Position numbers and translations under genes: made by a program. A stretch of 64,000 nt of DNA from Cellulosimicrobium funkei (GTDB lineage Bacteria; Actinomycetota; Actinomycetes; Actinomycetales; Cellulomonadaceae): NCBI RefSeq assembly GCF_004519295.1, contig NZ_SOZH01000004.1:372001-436000 (forward strand). Direction: 5' to 3'. The notes beneath the pieces were generated by a model, which ran no database searches, was not told the origin of the DNA, and saw only the letters and a list, made by a program, of their open reading frames with translations. Within the stretch, counting starts at the first letter, position 1, and each line of letters opens with the position of its first letter. Shown piece after piece: positions 37,765 to 46,731 of this stretch.

Positions 37765-40386
37765 ATGGAAACGAAGTTCACCACGATGTCGCAGCAGGCG
37801 ATCGGCGAGGCGATCCAGACCGCGTCGGCCGCCGGCAACCCGCAGCTCGAGCCGACCCACCTCCTGGCCGCGCTGCTCACGCAGGAGGGCGGTGTCGCCG
37901 TCGGGCTCCTGGACGCCGTCGGCGCGGACAAGCAGGCCGTCGGGCAGAAGGTGCGCGCGGCGCTCGTCGCGCTGCCCACCGCGAGCGGCTCGGCCGTCGC
38001 GCAGCCGACGCCGTCGCGCGCCACGTCCGCGGCCCTCGACGCCGCCGCGAAGGAGGCCCAGGCGCTCGGCGACGAGTACGTCTCGACGGAGCACCTGCTC
38101 CTCGGCATCGCGGCCGGGTCGTCGCAGGCCGCGACGATCCTCCAGCAGGCCGGCGCGACCGCCGAGGCCTTGCGCTCCGCGCTGCCCGCCGTCCGCGGGA
38201 GCGCGCGCGTGACGAGCCCCAACCCGGAGGGCACCTACAAGGCGCTGGAGCAGTACGGGACCGACCTCACGGCGCGCGCCGCCGAGGGCAAGCTCGACCC
38301 CGTCATCGGTCGCGACTCCGAGATCCGGCGCGTCGTGCAGGTGCTCAGCCGCCGCACCAAGAACAACCCGGTGCTCATCGGCGAGCCGGGCGTCGGCAAG
38401 ACCGCCGTCGTCGAGGGTCTCGCCCAGCGCATCGTCGCGGGCGACGTCCCGACCTCGCTCCAGGGGAAGCGCCTCGTGTCGCTCGACCTCGCGAGCATGG
38501 TCGCGGGCGCGAAGTACCGCGGCGAGTTCGAGGAGCGCCTCAAGGCCGTCCTGGAGGAGATCAAGTCCTCCGACGGCGAGGTCGTCACGTTCATCGACGA
38601 GCTGCACACGGTCGTCGGGGCGGGCGCGGGCGGCGAGGGCGCCATGGACGCGGGCAACATGCTCAAGCCGATGCTCGCGCGCGGCGAGCTGCGCCTCGTC
38701 GGCGCGACCACGCTCGACGAGTACCGCGAGTACATCGAGAAGGACCCGGCGCTCGAGCGCCGGTTCCAGCAGGTGTTCGTCGGCGAGCCCTCGGTGGAGG
38801 ACACCGTCGCGATCCTGCGCGGGCTCAAGGAGCGGTACGAGGCGCACCACAAGGTGACGATCGCCGACTCCGCGCTCGTCGCCGCGGCGTCGCTCTCCGA
38901 CCGGTACATCACCGGGCGCCAGCTCCCGGACAAGGCGATCGACCTCGTCGACGAGGCGGCGTCGCGCCTGCGCATGGAGCTCGACTCCTCGCCGATCGAG
39001 ATCGACGAGCTGCAGCGCGCCGTCACGCGGCTCGAGATGGAGGAGGTCGTGCTGTCCGAGTCGACGGACCCCGCGTCGCTCGAACGGCTCGAGAAGCTGC
39101 GCGCCGACCTCGCGGACCGTCGCGAGGAGCTCGCCGCGCTCACCGCGCGGTGGGAGGCCGAGAAGGCGGGCCACAACCGCGTCGGCGAGCTGCGCGCGAA
39201 GCTCGACGAGCTGCGCGTCCAGGTCGAGCGCGCGATCCGCGAGGGCGACCTCGAGACCGCGGGCCGGCTGCAGTACGGCGAGATCCCGCAGGTGCAGCGC
39301 GAGCTCGACGAGGCCGAGGCGGCCGAGCAGGCCGACGACGCGTTCGCCGCGTCCGGCCCCGAGGCAGCTCCGATGATCGCGGACAAGGTCGGCGCCGACG
39401 AGATCGCGGAGGTCGTGTCCGCGTGGACGGGCATCCCCGCCGGCCGCATGCTCCAGGGCGAGAGCGAGAAGCTCCTGCACATGGAGGAGGCCATCGGGGA
39501 GCGCCTCATCGGCCAGCAGGCCGCCGTCCGCTCCGTGTCCGACGCCGTCCGCCGCTCGCGCGCGGGCGTCGCCGACCCGGACCGCCCCACGGGCTCGTTC
39601 CTCTTCCTCGGCCCCACGGGCGTCGGCAAGACGGAGCTCGCGAAGTCGCTCGCCGACTTCCTCTTCGACGACGAGCGCGCCATGGTGCGCATCGACATGT
39701 CCGAGTACTCCGAGAAGCACTCGGTCGCCCGGCTCGTCGGCGCGCCCCCCGGGTACGTCGGCTACGAGGAGGGCGGCCAGCTCACCGAGGCCGTCCGGCG
39801 TCGGCCGTACTCGGTCGTGCTGCTCGACGAGGTCGAGAAGGCGCACCCCGAGGTCTTCGACATCCTGCTGCAGGTGCTCGACGACGGCCGTCTCACCGAC
39901 GGCCAGGGCCGCACGGTCGACTTCCGCAACGTCATCCTCGTGCTGACGTCGAACCTCGGCTCGCAGTTCCTCGTCGACCCGATGCTCGACGACGCGGAGA
40001 AGCGCGAGGCCGTCATGAGCACGGTGCGGGCGTCCTTCAAGCCCGAGTTCCTCAACCGGCTCGACGACGTCATCGTGTTCGAGCCGCTGACGATCGAGGA
40101 GCTCGGCCGGATCGTCGACATCCAGGTCGCCGCGCTCGGCCGGCGCCTCGCGGACCGGCGCATCACGCTCGACGTGACGACGGCCGCCCGCGAGTGGCTC
40201 GCGCTCGAGGGCTTCGACCCGGCGTACGGGGCGCGCCCGCTGCGCCGCCTCGTGCAGCGCGAGATCGGCGACCGCCTCGCGCGGATGCTGCTCTCGGGCG
40301 ACGTCGCCGACGGCGACGTCGTGCGGGTCGACCGCGACCCCGAGGGCGACGGCCTCGTCCTCAGCACGGAGATCCTCACGGCCTGA
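37765..40386 (+). CDS. clpB: ATP-dependent disaggregase ClpB
   Basis: 873 residues, full length for ClpB. Residues 1-145 are the Clp N domain. The first AAA+ module has Walker A GEPGVGKT near 205 and the FIDELHT Walker B region. A coiled-coil middle domain of about 120 residues (about 410-530) is rich in Glu, Leu and Arg and distinguishes ClpB from ClpA/ClpC. The second module has GPTGVGKT near 615, and [50 protein letters not shown] contains its pore loop and Walker B. It works with DnaK to resolubilise aggregates. Regulation by HspR is suggested by the HAIR site upstream. Confidence 0.97.
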   Translation: METKFTTMSQQAIGEAIQTASAAGNPQLEPTHLLAALLTQEGGVAVGLLDAVGADKQAVGQKVRAALVALPTASGSAVAQPTPSRATSAALDAAAKEAQALGDEYVSTEHLLLGIAAGSSQAATILQQAGATAEALRSALPAVRGSARVTSPNPEGTYKALEQYGTDLTARAAEGKLDPVIGRDSEIRRVVQVLSRRTKNNPVLIGEPGVGKTAVVEGLAQRIVAGDVPTSLQGKRLVSLDLASMVAGAKYRGEFEERLKAVLEEIKSSDGEVVTFIDELHTVVGAGAGGEGAMDAGNMLKPMLARGELRLVGATTLDEYREYIEKDPALERRFQQVFVGEPSVEDTVAILRGLKERYEAHHKVTIADSALVAAASLSDRYITGRQLPDKAIDLVDEAASRLRMELDSSPIEIDELQRAVTRLEMEEVVLSESTDPASLERLEKLRADLADRREELAALTARWEAEKAGHNRVGELRAKLDELRVQVERAIREGDLETAGRLQYGEIPQVQRELDEAEAAEQADDAFAASGPEAAPMIADKVGADEIAEVVSAWTGIPAGRMLQGESEKLLHMEEAIGERLIGQQAAVRSVSDAVRRSRAGVADPDRPTGSFLFLGPTGVGKTELAKSLADFLFDDERAMVRIDMSEYSEKHSVARLVGAPPGYVGYEEGGQLTEAVRRRPYSVVLLDEVEKAHPEVFDILLQVLDDGRLTDGQGRTVDFRNVILVLTSNLGSQFLVDPMLDDAEKREAVMSTVRASFKPEFLNRLDDVIVFEPLTIEELGRIVDIQVAALGRRLADRRITLDVTTAAREWLALEGFDPAYGARPLRRLVQREIGDRLARMLLSGDVADGDVVRVDRDPEGDGLVLSTEILTA

Positions 40387-40408
40387 TATCCCGCTCGGCT
40401 GCCCCGCG

Positions 40409-40440
40409 CCACGTGCCGTCGTCGAACGGCTGGCACGTGG
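40409..40440 (+). terminator. Terminator hairpin after clpB
   Basis: ccacgtgcc (40409-40417) pairs with ggcacgtgg (40432-40440); the pairing extends outward through gcccc/ggggc with a small internal mismatch. It begins 22 bases after the clpB stop. Confidence 0.7.
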
Positions 40441-40815
40441 CCTGGGGCGGGGTCGTGCCCTGCCCGCCCTGCGGCAAGGGCGGCGCTCTCGAGCCTTGAG
40501 GAGCGGGTGCGGCCGGGTGCCCGGGACGACGTCCGTAGCCCCCCGGACCGGCGCCGGGAGGCATCCTGATCCTCGATTCGCGCGTTCACGCGGACCTTTG
40601 CGCACCCGGTCCGTCATCACGGTCACGATGCGTCACGTCCATGGCTCGCCAGAGGCGACCCCCGGGGAGTCGCGCCGTCCCAGGTAACGCTGCCCGTCCG
40701 CGTCCCCGGCGGCTCTTTGTTAGCACCTCAGATTTAGGTCTTGTGGCGCGCGCACTGGCGTGCAATCCTCGTGCCAGCCGCCCAGGGGGGGGGCGCCAAG
40801 ACAGGGGAAATCGCG
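40441..40815. other. Gene-free leader of the accessory cassette
   Basis: No credible gene is seen. An AT-richer stretch around 40718-40745 (containing TTGTTA and TTTAGGT) is the likely promoter area for the cassette that follows, though no well-spaced pair is present. A run of nine G (40785-40793) ends 22 bases before the ATG at 40816. AGGGGA at 40803-40808 is a good ribosome site for that ATG. Confidence 0.4.
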
Positions 40816-40840
40816 ATGACGCGAAGATTGGTCTCAGCCA

Positions 40841-41143
40841 TTGCGGCGTCAGCTCGTGATCGGTGCGGTGGTGGCAGTGCCTGTCACAGCTGCGGCGACA
40901 CCCGGGATCAACGGCTGCCACTTCCAGATCTACGACTGGGCGACATACACCGAGACCTTTCGTGGAAACTGTGGACTGACACGTGCGCGGTTCGACTCTC
41001 GCACCACCAACGGTGGGGTGTTCCAGGACATCGCCTACTGGCACACATTGTCCGAGACGAGTCGTTACTCGTCGTCCTGGAGAGTCGCGAACTACGGCCA
41101 GGTGTGGGACCGCAATCAAACCAGCGGGTGGAAGGTGCCGTGA
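40841..41143 (+). CDS. Small secreted two-cysteine polypeptide, start or frame uncertain
   Basis: From a TTG at 40841 the frame gives 100 residues: a short signal peptide (MRRQLVIGAVVAVPVTAAA) and a mature part of about 80 residues with two cysteines (GCHFQIYDW and GNCGLTR) and many aromatic, Ser, Thr and Asn residues. The well-placed ribosome site is instead before an ATG at 40816 in a different frame; removing one base between 40845 and 40855 would join MTRRLVSAIAA to the LVIGAVVAVPV core as one longer signal peptide. So either TTG is used, or the gene is frameshifted. GC is low for this genome: 28 of the 60 bases at 40921-40980 are A or T. I recognise no family. Stop is five bases before the next gene. 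Confidence 0.55.
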   Translation: MRRQLVIGAVVAVPVTAAATPGINGCHFQIYDWATYTETFRGNCGLTRARFDSRTTNGGVFQDIAYWHTLSETSRYSSSWRVANYGQVWDRNQTSGWKVP

Positions 41144-41147
41144 TCGT

Positions 41148-41693
41148 ATGACGGTGCCGGGACGATGGTTGTCGACCGTCGTCGCTGCGGTTGCTCTCCT
41201 GTCCGGCTGTTCCCAGAACGCCGGGCAGGAGGGCCCGTACGCAGCAGAGTTCGATGCTGCATACGAGGCATCGACGTCCGATTTCGAACGGGGCGTGCTG
41301 CGCGACGGAACCATCTCGGACGCGGAGATGGTCGAGGCTCGGAGCCGACTCGTCGCGTGCTTGGAAGACCGTGGCGTCCCGGTGGAAGCTCTCGGTGACC
41401 GGTATCGGCTCGGACCGTTCGAGGACGAAGCGGAGTCCCGAGGCGCGGACTCGATCCTCGCAGAGTGCGAGACCGGGACGACAGCGCTCATCGAGCCCCT
41501 CTATGCGGCTGTCCTCGGGAATCCTCAGGACGAGGACGTGACCACCGCCGCCGCGGAGTGCATGATCCGGCATGGCGTGCGAGGGGCCGACTACTCTGCC
41601 GACGACGTCGTCCGTGAGATCGATGAGGGGGCTTTCGACGGGCTTGAGCCGGATGCATGGGAAGTGCGCTGCATGAGGAATCCGGACTCGTGA
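41148..41693 (+). CDS. Lipoprotein of unknown function, accessory cassette
   Basis: 181 residues from the ATG at 41148. A short signal peptide ends in the lipobox ALLSGC at about residue 21. The mature part is acidic and helical, with four further cysteines (in LVACLED, ILAECET, AAECMIRHG and EVRCMRN) that could form two disulfides outside the cell. I recognise no enzyme motif. It starts five bases after the small polypeptide and overlaps the next lipoprotein gene, so the three are likely one transcript. A role as immunity or accessory factor for the small polypeptide is only a guess from position. Confidence 0.7.
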   Translation: MTVPGRWLSTVVAAVALLSGCSQNAGQEGPYAAEFDAAYEASTSDFERGVLRDGTISDAEMVEARSRLVACLEDRGVPVEALGDRYRLGPFEDEAESRGADSILAECETGTTALIEPLYAAVLGNPQDEDVTTAAAECMIRHGVRGADYSADDVVREIDEGAFDGLEPDAWEVRCMRNPDS

Positions 41694-42184
41694 GAAGAGG
41701 TGCCCGCCGTGCCGCGGTATCGCTGCTCGTCGCCTGTGCCGTCGCGTTCGCGGGGGCGTGCACGCCCCGTCCGACCGTCCCTCCGCTGACTCTCGAGGAG
41801 AGCCGTGAGCTCGCGGACGCAGCAGATGTTCGGACAGTCGTGCTGCCCGAGGGTTTTGCGTCTGACGGGGTGGTCCGAGATCGGGCGATCGACGAGTCGC
41901 TCAACGATGTCCCGATCGGTTTCTCCCGCGAGTGGGGGCAGGCCCTGGGGAGGCCCGTGTTCGTCGTCTACGAGTTTGTCGGATCGTGCGGGGGCGAGCC
42001 GGAGCGCGGATGGACGTACGTCTTCGACGCCGACTCGGAACCGGAGTGCATCATCGAGCCGACGTCCGATGAAGCGCTCGAGAGGGTCGTGGATCTTGCC
42101 GATCGCTCGGTCGGCTCGCGTGGTCCCGTCGTCGTGGTGATGGACCGCGACCGCTCGCTGGTCGTCGATCTCGCGAAGGACTGA
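41690..42184 (+). CDS. Second small lipoprotein of unknown function, accessory cassette
   Basis: 164 residues from the GTG at 41690 (GTGA overlap with the previous stop). An arginine-rich n-region and an Ala/Val core lead to the lipobox AFAGAC at about residue 24. The mature domain is acidic, with FVVYEFVGSCGGEPERGWTYVFDAD and VVVVMDRDRSLVVDLA suggesting a small alpha/beta fold, and two cysteines. No recognised family. Fifty bases separate it from the adaptor gene. Confidence 0.65.
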   Translation: MRRGARRAAVSLLVACAVAFAGACTPRPTVPPLTLEESRELADAADVRTVVLPEGFASDGVVRDRAIDESLNDVPIGFSREWGQALGRPVFVVYEFVGSCGGEPERGWTYVFDADSEPECIIEPTSDEALERVVDLADRSVGSRGPVVVVMDRDRSLVVDLAKD

Positions 42185-42234
42185 TCCAGGCAGGAACCTC
42201 TCGGAGTGCCTGGGTTCGAAGAAATGCAGGGGTG

Positions 42235-43281
42235 ATGACGGTGAGCAAGCGTGACGGGCCCGGGGTCACGGTGGCCACGATCATGCTGGGCGTGGTGACG
42301 CTTCTTGCGGGTGGCGTGGCCGCAGGTGTGGTTCTGGCGCCGGATCGTGTGCCGCAGAGCGTACGGTCGCCGGAGGCGGTGGCTACGGCGCCGGTCTCGT
42401 CGCAGGCATTCGACGACATGCGGCGGGTGAAGGTGACGCCGCAGGTCGCGCAGGATACGCCGCTGTCGTTGGCGGGCTCGGGTCGGGTGACGGCGTCGTC
42501 GTGCGTGCCGGGTGGGGTGATCGAGTCGGGATCGAGCCCCGTGACGATCGACGACCGGCCGGTTCTGGCGCTGGCGACGTCGATCCCGCTGTGGCGTGAC
42601 CTCGCCCCGGGCGCGGAGGGTGACGACGTGCGTGCGCTCCAGGCCGAGCTCGCGCGGATCGGGTTCCCTGTTCGTGCGGACGGGGAGTATGGGGACGCGA
42701 CGAAGACGGCGGTGGCGCGTCTGTTCGAGGAAGCGGGGGCTGCAGAGCCGTCGGATGACCTTCCGGCGGCGTCCGTGCTGTGGTTGCCGGCGCCGTCGGT
42801 GGCGGTGGCGGAGTGCGGGGCGCCGTTGGGCACGGTCGCGGGCGACGAGTCGTTCATGACCGTTGCAGGCGGGCTGTCGTCGTTGCAGCTCGCTGACTCG
42901 GTCAGGGACGGCGCCCCGGGTGCGCGGGTGGTGCGGTACGGAGAGCTGACCGCGCCGGTGGGCGAGGGCGGCGTGGTGACGGACCCGACGTTCCTGGAGG
43001 AGGTGCAACGAGGCCCGGAGCTCGAGGCGTGGCAGCGTTCGGAGGGCTCGGAGCCGGTGACGCTGGAGTACGTGCTGGCCGAGCCGCTGGACGTGGCGGT
43101 GGTGCCCCCGGGCGCGTTGTTCGCGCTTTCGGGCAGTTCGGGGTGTGTCGTGGGAGACGGTAGCCCCCGGCCGGTGACGGTGGTGTCGTCGTCCTTGGGG
43201 CAGACGTTGGTGACGTTCGACGGCGCTGCGCCGTCCGTCGTCGACCTCACGCCGCAACAGGGGCAGTCATCGTGCGCATGA
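42235..43281 (+). CDS. Membrane-anchored adaptor with peptidoglycan-binding domain, partner of the ABC transporter downstream
   Basis: 348 residues from the ATG at 42235 (a GTG at 42232 or 42241 is also possible; AGGGG lies at 42227-42231). One N-terminal membrane helix at about residues 11-34 is followed by an extracellular part. A PG_binding_1-like three-helix segment, GDDVRALQAELARIGFPVRADGEYGDATKTAVARLF, occupies about residues 128-163. The flanking beta-rich regions resemble a MacA/HlyD-type adaptor barrel. In actinobacteria such adaptors are encoded with MacB/LolCDE-type ATPase and permease, as here. It overlaps the ATPase gene by four bases. Confidence 0.78.
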   Translation: MTVSKRDGPGVTVATIMLGVVTLLAGGVAAGVVLAPDRVPQSVRSPEAVATAPVSSQAFDDMRRVKVTPQVAQDTPLSLAGSGRVTASSCVPGGVIESGSSPVTIDDRPVLALATSIPLWRDLAPGAEGDDVRALQAELARIGFPVRADGEYGDATKTAVARLFEEAGAAEPSDDLPAASVLWLPAPSVAVAECGAPLGTVAGDESFMTVAGGLSSLQLADSVRDGAPGARVVRYGELTAPVGEGGVVTDPTFLEEVQRGPELEAWQRSEGSEPVTLEYVLAEPLDVAVVPPGALFALSGSSGCVVGDGSPRPVTVVSSSLGQTLVTFDGAAPSVVDLTPQQGQSSCA

Positions 43282-43979
43282 GGCCGCGCAGAGCGGGCCG
43301 AGGGAGCCCAGACGCAGGAGCGCCGAAAGCCAAGTACGTGCGCACGTCCGGTTTGTCTCACGCGTTCGACGGGACGCGCACCCTGTTTACAGGCTTGGAC
43401 ATGGTGCTGCGACCAGGTGAGGTCGTGGGACTGGTCGGCCCGTCGGGCTCGGGCAAGTCCACGCTGCTCAGCCTGCTCGCAGGCTGGGTGACGCCTCGGG
43501 CGGGCACGATCGAGCGGGTCGGGGTCGATCACACGGGCTGGGTGTTCCAGAATCCGCACGGGGTGGCAGGGCGGGCGGCCCTGGACCACGTGGTGCTGCC
43601 GTTGCTGGCACGGGGGGCCCGACGCCGCGACGCGGAGACCCAGGCGCTGGAGGTCCTGGACCGGTTCGCGCTCGCGCCGGTCGCGGGCCGGCCCTTCCGC
43701 GCGCTGTCGGGCGGAGAGGCGCAGCGGCTCATGCTCGCGCGTGCGGTCGCGATCGCTCCGGACCTGCTGCTCGTGGACGAACCGACCGCGCAGCTCGATC
43801 TCGCGACCGCCGGGACCGTGAACGATGTCCTCGAGGGGATCGCGCAGCAGTCCTCGATCGTCGTCGTCGCGACGCACGACCCGAACACGCGCGACGCGTG
43901 CACGCGCATCGTCGATCTCGCGGACCACCAGGAGGAGACGTCCCGCCTCGCGGCGCAGCGGGACGGAGGGGCGGGATGA
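43278..43979 (+). CDS. ABC transporter ATPase, LolD/MacB type
   Basis: 233 residues from the ATG at 43278, which overlaps the adaptor stop (ATGA); a GTG at 43272 would add two residues. Walker A is GPSGSGKST at about residues 57-65, the signature ALSGGEAQRLMLARAVA, Walker B LLLVDEPTAQLD and the switch histidine VVATHDP. The Q-loop reads GWVFQNP. It belongs to the class that powers FtsX-like permeases for peptide or lipoprotein export. It overlaps the permease gene by four bases. Confidence 0.9.
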   Translation: MRPRRAGRGSPDAGAPKAKYVRTSGLSHAFDGTRTLFTGLDMVLRPGEVVGLVGPSGSGKSTLLSLLAGWVTPRAGTIERVGVDHTGWVFQNPHGVAGRAALDHVVLPLLARGARRRDAETQALEVLDRFALAPVAGRPFRALSGGEAQRLMLARAVAIAPDLLLVDEPTAQLDLATAGTVNDVLEGIAQQSSIVVVATHDPNTRDACTRIVDLADHQEETSRLAAQRDGGAG

Positions 43980-45145
43980 CCACCACCCCGCCCGCAGCGA
44001 CGGCTCCGCCCACGAACGTGCCTGCCTCCACGCCCGCTGGGATACCCGACCAGACCCCGCCGCGCGGTCGTCGGTCGATGCGGGCTGCGTCGACGATGTC
44101 CGAAGCGTGGCGCAACGTCCTGACCGGCACCACACGCGCGGCGCCGTACGCCGTCGTACTGCTGCTCGCCGTCGGCGTGCTCGCCGCGGTGGATGCGCGT
44201 GCGGTGGTCGACGTAGTGCGCGGCGCGCAGGACTTCCGCGACGCCGGCGCGAGCGTGCAGGTGCTCGAGTCGCCCGAACACGTGGACGCGGCGCGATGCG
44301 AGGCGCTGACCCAGATCGCCGGGGTGCGCGCCGCCGGAGCGCTGCGTGCGGGCGAGCCGGTTCGTGCTCTGAACCTCCCGGGGTCAGAACTCTCCACCTA
44401 CGAGATCACTCCCGGCCTGGCGCGCGTGCTCGACCCGTCGGCCACGACCGCCTCCGGCGTGTGGCTGGCGAGCGATCTCGCAGAGGCGCTCGGCATCCGC
44501 GCTGGCGACCAGATCGCGACCAGTACGGGGACGGCCGTCGTCGCGGGCGTTTATCCCTACCCCGACGACGGCCGGGTCCGCACGCTCGGCTACACCTTGC
44601 TCGCCCCGGTACCGGCCACCGGGTCCTTCGACGCGTGCTGGGCCGAGATCTGGCCCGCCGATGCGACCACGGCCGCCTACCTACGCACCGCTCTCGTGCC
44701 CGACCCGTCCGGTGAGACCAGGCCCACCCAGAGCCAGCTCAACGCTCGCCTCGGCACCAGCTATGACGCGCCGGCCCTGCTCGCCGAGCGCCTGACCCGG
44801 CATGCCCCGGTCGCCGCGCTCGCCGTCGGGATCGCCTTGGGCTACACCGCGATCCGCTCCCGTCGCCTCGAGCTCGCCGCCGCCCTGCACGCCCGCGTCC
44901 CGCGACCTGCACTCGCCTGGCAGGCCCTGCTCGAGACGCTCGCGTGGACACTCGCCGCCACCACCGTCGCCGCCACCGCACTGTGGTGGGTCGCCGCCTG
45001 GGAGAACCCTGACCTCGGCATCGAGACCTGGGCCACGGGCGCGCGGTCCCTGGCCGCCGGCGCGGTCGGCACCTTCCTCGGCGCCCAGACCGCCGTCCTC
45101 ACCACGCGAGAGAAGCACCTCTTCCGCTATTTCAAGGAGCGATAG
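43976..45145 (+). CDS. FtsX-like ABC permease of the accessory cassette
   Basis: 389 residues. After a Pro/Thr-rich cytoplasmic start there is one membrane helix (about residues 57-76), an extracellular domain of about 200 residues with MacB/FtsX character (AGVRAAGALRAGEP; GVWLASDLAEALGIRAGDQIATSTG), and three C-terminal helices ending in a basic tail (HLFRYFKER). The four-helix topology with one large loop is that of MacB/LolC-type permeases, which move peptides or lipoproteins outward rather than import solutes. It is the last gene of the cassette; beyond it the GC rises again. Confidence 0.82.
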   Translation: MTTTPPAATAPPTNVPASTPAGIPDQTPPRGRRSMRAASTMSEAWRNVLTGTTRAAPYAVVLLLAVGVLAAVDARAVVDVVRGAQDFRDAGASVQVLESPEHVDAARCEALTQIAGVRAAGALRAGEPVRALNLPGSELSTYEITPGLARVLDPSATTASGVWLASDLAEALGIRAGDQIATSTGTAVVAGVYPYPDDGRVRTLGYTLLAPVPATGSFDACWAEIWPADATTAAYLRTALVPDPSGETRPTQSQLNARLGTSYDAPALLAERLTRHAPVAALAVGIALGYTAIRSRRLELAAALHARVPRPALAWQALLETLAWTLAATTVAATALWWVAAWENPDLGIETWATGARSLAAGAVGTFLGAQTAVLTTREKHLFRYFKER

Positions 45146-45240
45146 GCCGCAGCCCGTCCCACCACCCGGCTCCCGTTCGTCAACGAGCAGTCTCGGCCGG
45201 AGCCCGGGCGGACAGCGCGCCGCCAGGACATACTCGGTCC

Positions 45241-46224
45241 GTGCCGACCGACGAGACGACCTCTTCCGCGACCACCTCCGCGCAGCGGCGGCCCGACGAC
45301 GTCCCGCGCCGCTCCGCGGTCATCGTCAACCCGAACCGCGTCGAGGGGCTCGACGCGCTGCGCGAGCTCATCGTCGCGCGCCTCACGGACGCCGGGTGGC
45401 CCGAGCCCGCGTGGCTCGAGACGACGGCCGAGGACCCGGGGACGGGACAGGCGCGCCAGGCCGTCGAGGACGGCGCCGAGGTGGTCTTCGTGAGCGGCGG
45501 CGACGGCACGGTCCGCGCCGTCGTCGAGGGGCTCGCGGGCACCGACGCCGCGCTGGCGATCCTGCCGGGCGGCACGGGGAACCTGCTCGCCGCCAACCTC
45601 GGGGTCCCGTCGGACGCCGAGGAGGGGATCCGGCTCGTGCTGCGGGGCGGCCGGCGCACGATCGACGTCGGGGTGGCCGACGGGCAGACGTTCGCGATCA
45701 TGGCGGGCATGGGCCTCGACGCCGCGATGATGCAGGACGCGCCGACGGCGCTCAAGGCCCGCGCGGGCTCGATCGCGTACGTCTTCTCCGCGCTCAAGCA
45801 CCTCGCCGACGACGAGATGCACGTCGAGGTCACCGTCGACGGGCGGACGCGTCGGCGCCGGGCACGCACCGTGGTCATCGGGAACGTCGGGCGGCTCCAG
45901 GCCGGGACGAACCTCCTCCCGGACGCGGAACCCGACAACGGCCAGCTCGAGGTCGCGATCTTCGCGCCCCGGAACCTCAAGCACTGGGTCCAGCTCCTGT
46001 GGGGCGTGGTGCGCGGCAAGAGCCGGGTGCCGAGCCGCGAGGTCGTGCGGGGGTGTGAGGTGTCGGTCGTGTCCGACCGGCCGCAGCCCCGCCAGCTCGA
46101 CGGCGACGTCATCGATCCGGACGAGCGCCTCGACGTCAGCGTGCGGCCGGACGCCCTGCACGTGTGCGTCTACCACCCCGAGGAGTCCGAGGACCTCACG
46201 CGCGGCGCTCCCGGCAACCGCTGA
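45241..46224 (+). CDS. Diacylglycerol kinase family lipid kinase
   Basis: 327 residues from the GTG at 45241; CATACT (45229-45234) lies six bases upstream, so the mRNA is probably leaderless. The DAGK catalytic domain shows VNPNRVEG, the nucleotide-binding VSGGDGTVRAV and LPGGTGNLLAANLG. It probably phosphorylates diacylglycerol or a related membrane lipid to recycle it to phosphatidate. An N-terminal Thr/Ser-rich stretch of about 24 residues is not part of the fold. It lies between the accessory cassette and small membrane-protein genes and appears to be single. Confidence 0.9.
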   Translation: MPTDETTSSATTSAQRRPDDVPRRSAVIVNPNRVEGLDALRELIVARLTDAGWPEPAWLETTAEDPGTGQARQAVEDGAEVVFVSGGDGTVRAVVEGLAGTDAALAILPGGTGNLLAANLGVPSDAEEGIRLVLRGGRRTIDVGVADGQTFAIMAGMGLDAAMMQDAPTALKARAGSIAYVFSALKHLADDEMHVEVTVDGRTRRRRARTVVIGNVGRLQAGTNLLPDAEPDNGQLEVAIFAPRNLKHWVQLLWGVVRGKSRVPSREVVRGCEVSVVSDRPQPRQLDGDVIDPDERLDVSVRPDALHVCVYHPEESEDLTRGAPGNR

Positions 46225-46293
46225 GCGAACGGACTGCTCCGCGGCCCGCCGACGCCCCTGTCGCGGGTGCCGTCCCTCGGGCACGATGTGCGC

Positions 46294-46680
46294 ATGAGCG
46301 CTCCCCAGCCCGGCCCCGAGACCTGGTCGCCGCCCGCCGCGTACGGCACCTCGTCCCCTCCTCCCGCACGGCGCTCGCCGTCGGCCGTCACCGCGTTCGT
46401 CGCCGGTGTCGTCACCGTGCTGGCCGGCGGGCTCGCGTCGCTGGCGCTCCCGCTCGTGCTGTCGTCGGGGTACGACCCCACGGCGGTGGGCCTGCTCCAG
46501 CTCGTGCGGGGCGCGCTGACGGGCGTGCTCGCGCTCGTCGCGACCGTCACCGGCACCGTCGCGCTCGTGCGACGCCAGCCGGGCACCGCGCTCGCGGCAG
46601 CCGGCACGGCGCTCGGCGCGTCCGCGCTCTTCGGCATCGTGGGCGGGCTCGTCCAGGGTGCGCTGTACCAGGTGCTCTGA
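46294..46680 (+). CDS. Small membrane protein, unknown function
   Basis: 128 residues from the ATG at 46294; a CACGAT box six bases upstream suggests a leaderless mRNA. A Pro/Ser-rich cytoplasmic N-terminus of about 30 residues precedes three hydrophobic segments (AVTAFVAGVVTVLAGGLASLALPLVL; LVRGALTGVLALVATVTGTVALV; GTALGASALFGIVGGLV). No family recognised. Confidence 0.7.
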   Translation: MSAPQPGPETWSPPAAYGTSSPPPARRSPSAVTAFVAGVVTVLAGGLASLALPLVLSSGYDPTAVGLLQLVRGALTGVLALVATVTGTVALVRRQPGTALAAAGTALGASALFGIVGGLVQGALYQVL

Positions 46681-46731
46681 CCGGTGCGCTGACCTCGTGC
46701 GAGGGTGGGCGCGGGGGAGCACCGTAGGGCC

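Noticed and set aside
40841-41143. Assignment of the small polypeptide to the lactococcin 972 family
   Set aside because: The operon layout is similar, but the His/Trp/Gly spacing typical of that family is not seen, so only the resemblance of context is kept.
40816-41151. Plus-strand frame from the ATG at 40816 read straight through
   Set aside because: It has the better ribosome site but gives a Cys/Arg-rich chance-like product without a signal peptide or sensible composition; the alternative frame yields a credible secreted protein.
42051-44135. Long minus-strand open frame opposite the accessory cassette
   Set aside because: It shows shadow composition and no motifs, while the plus strand carries a complete ABC ATPase signature.
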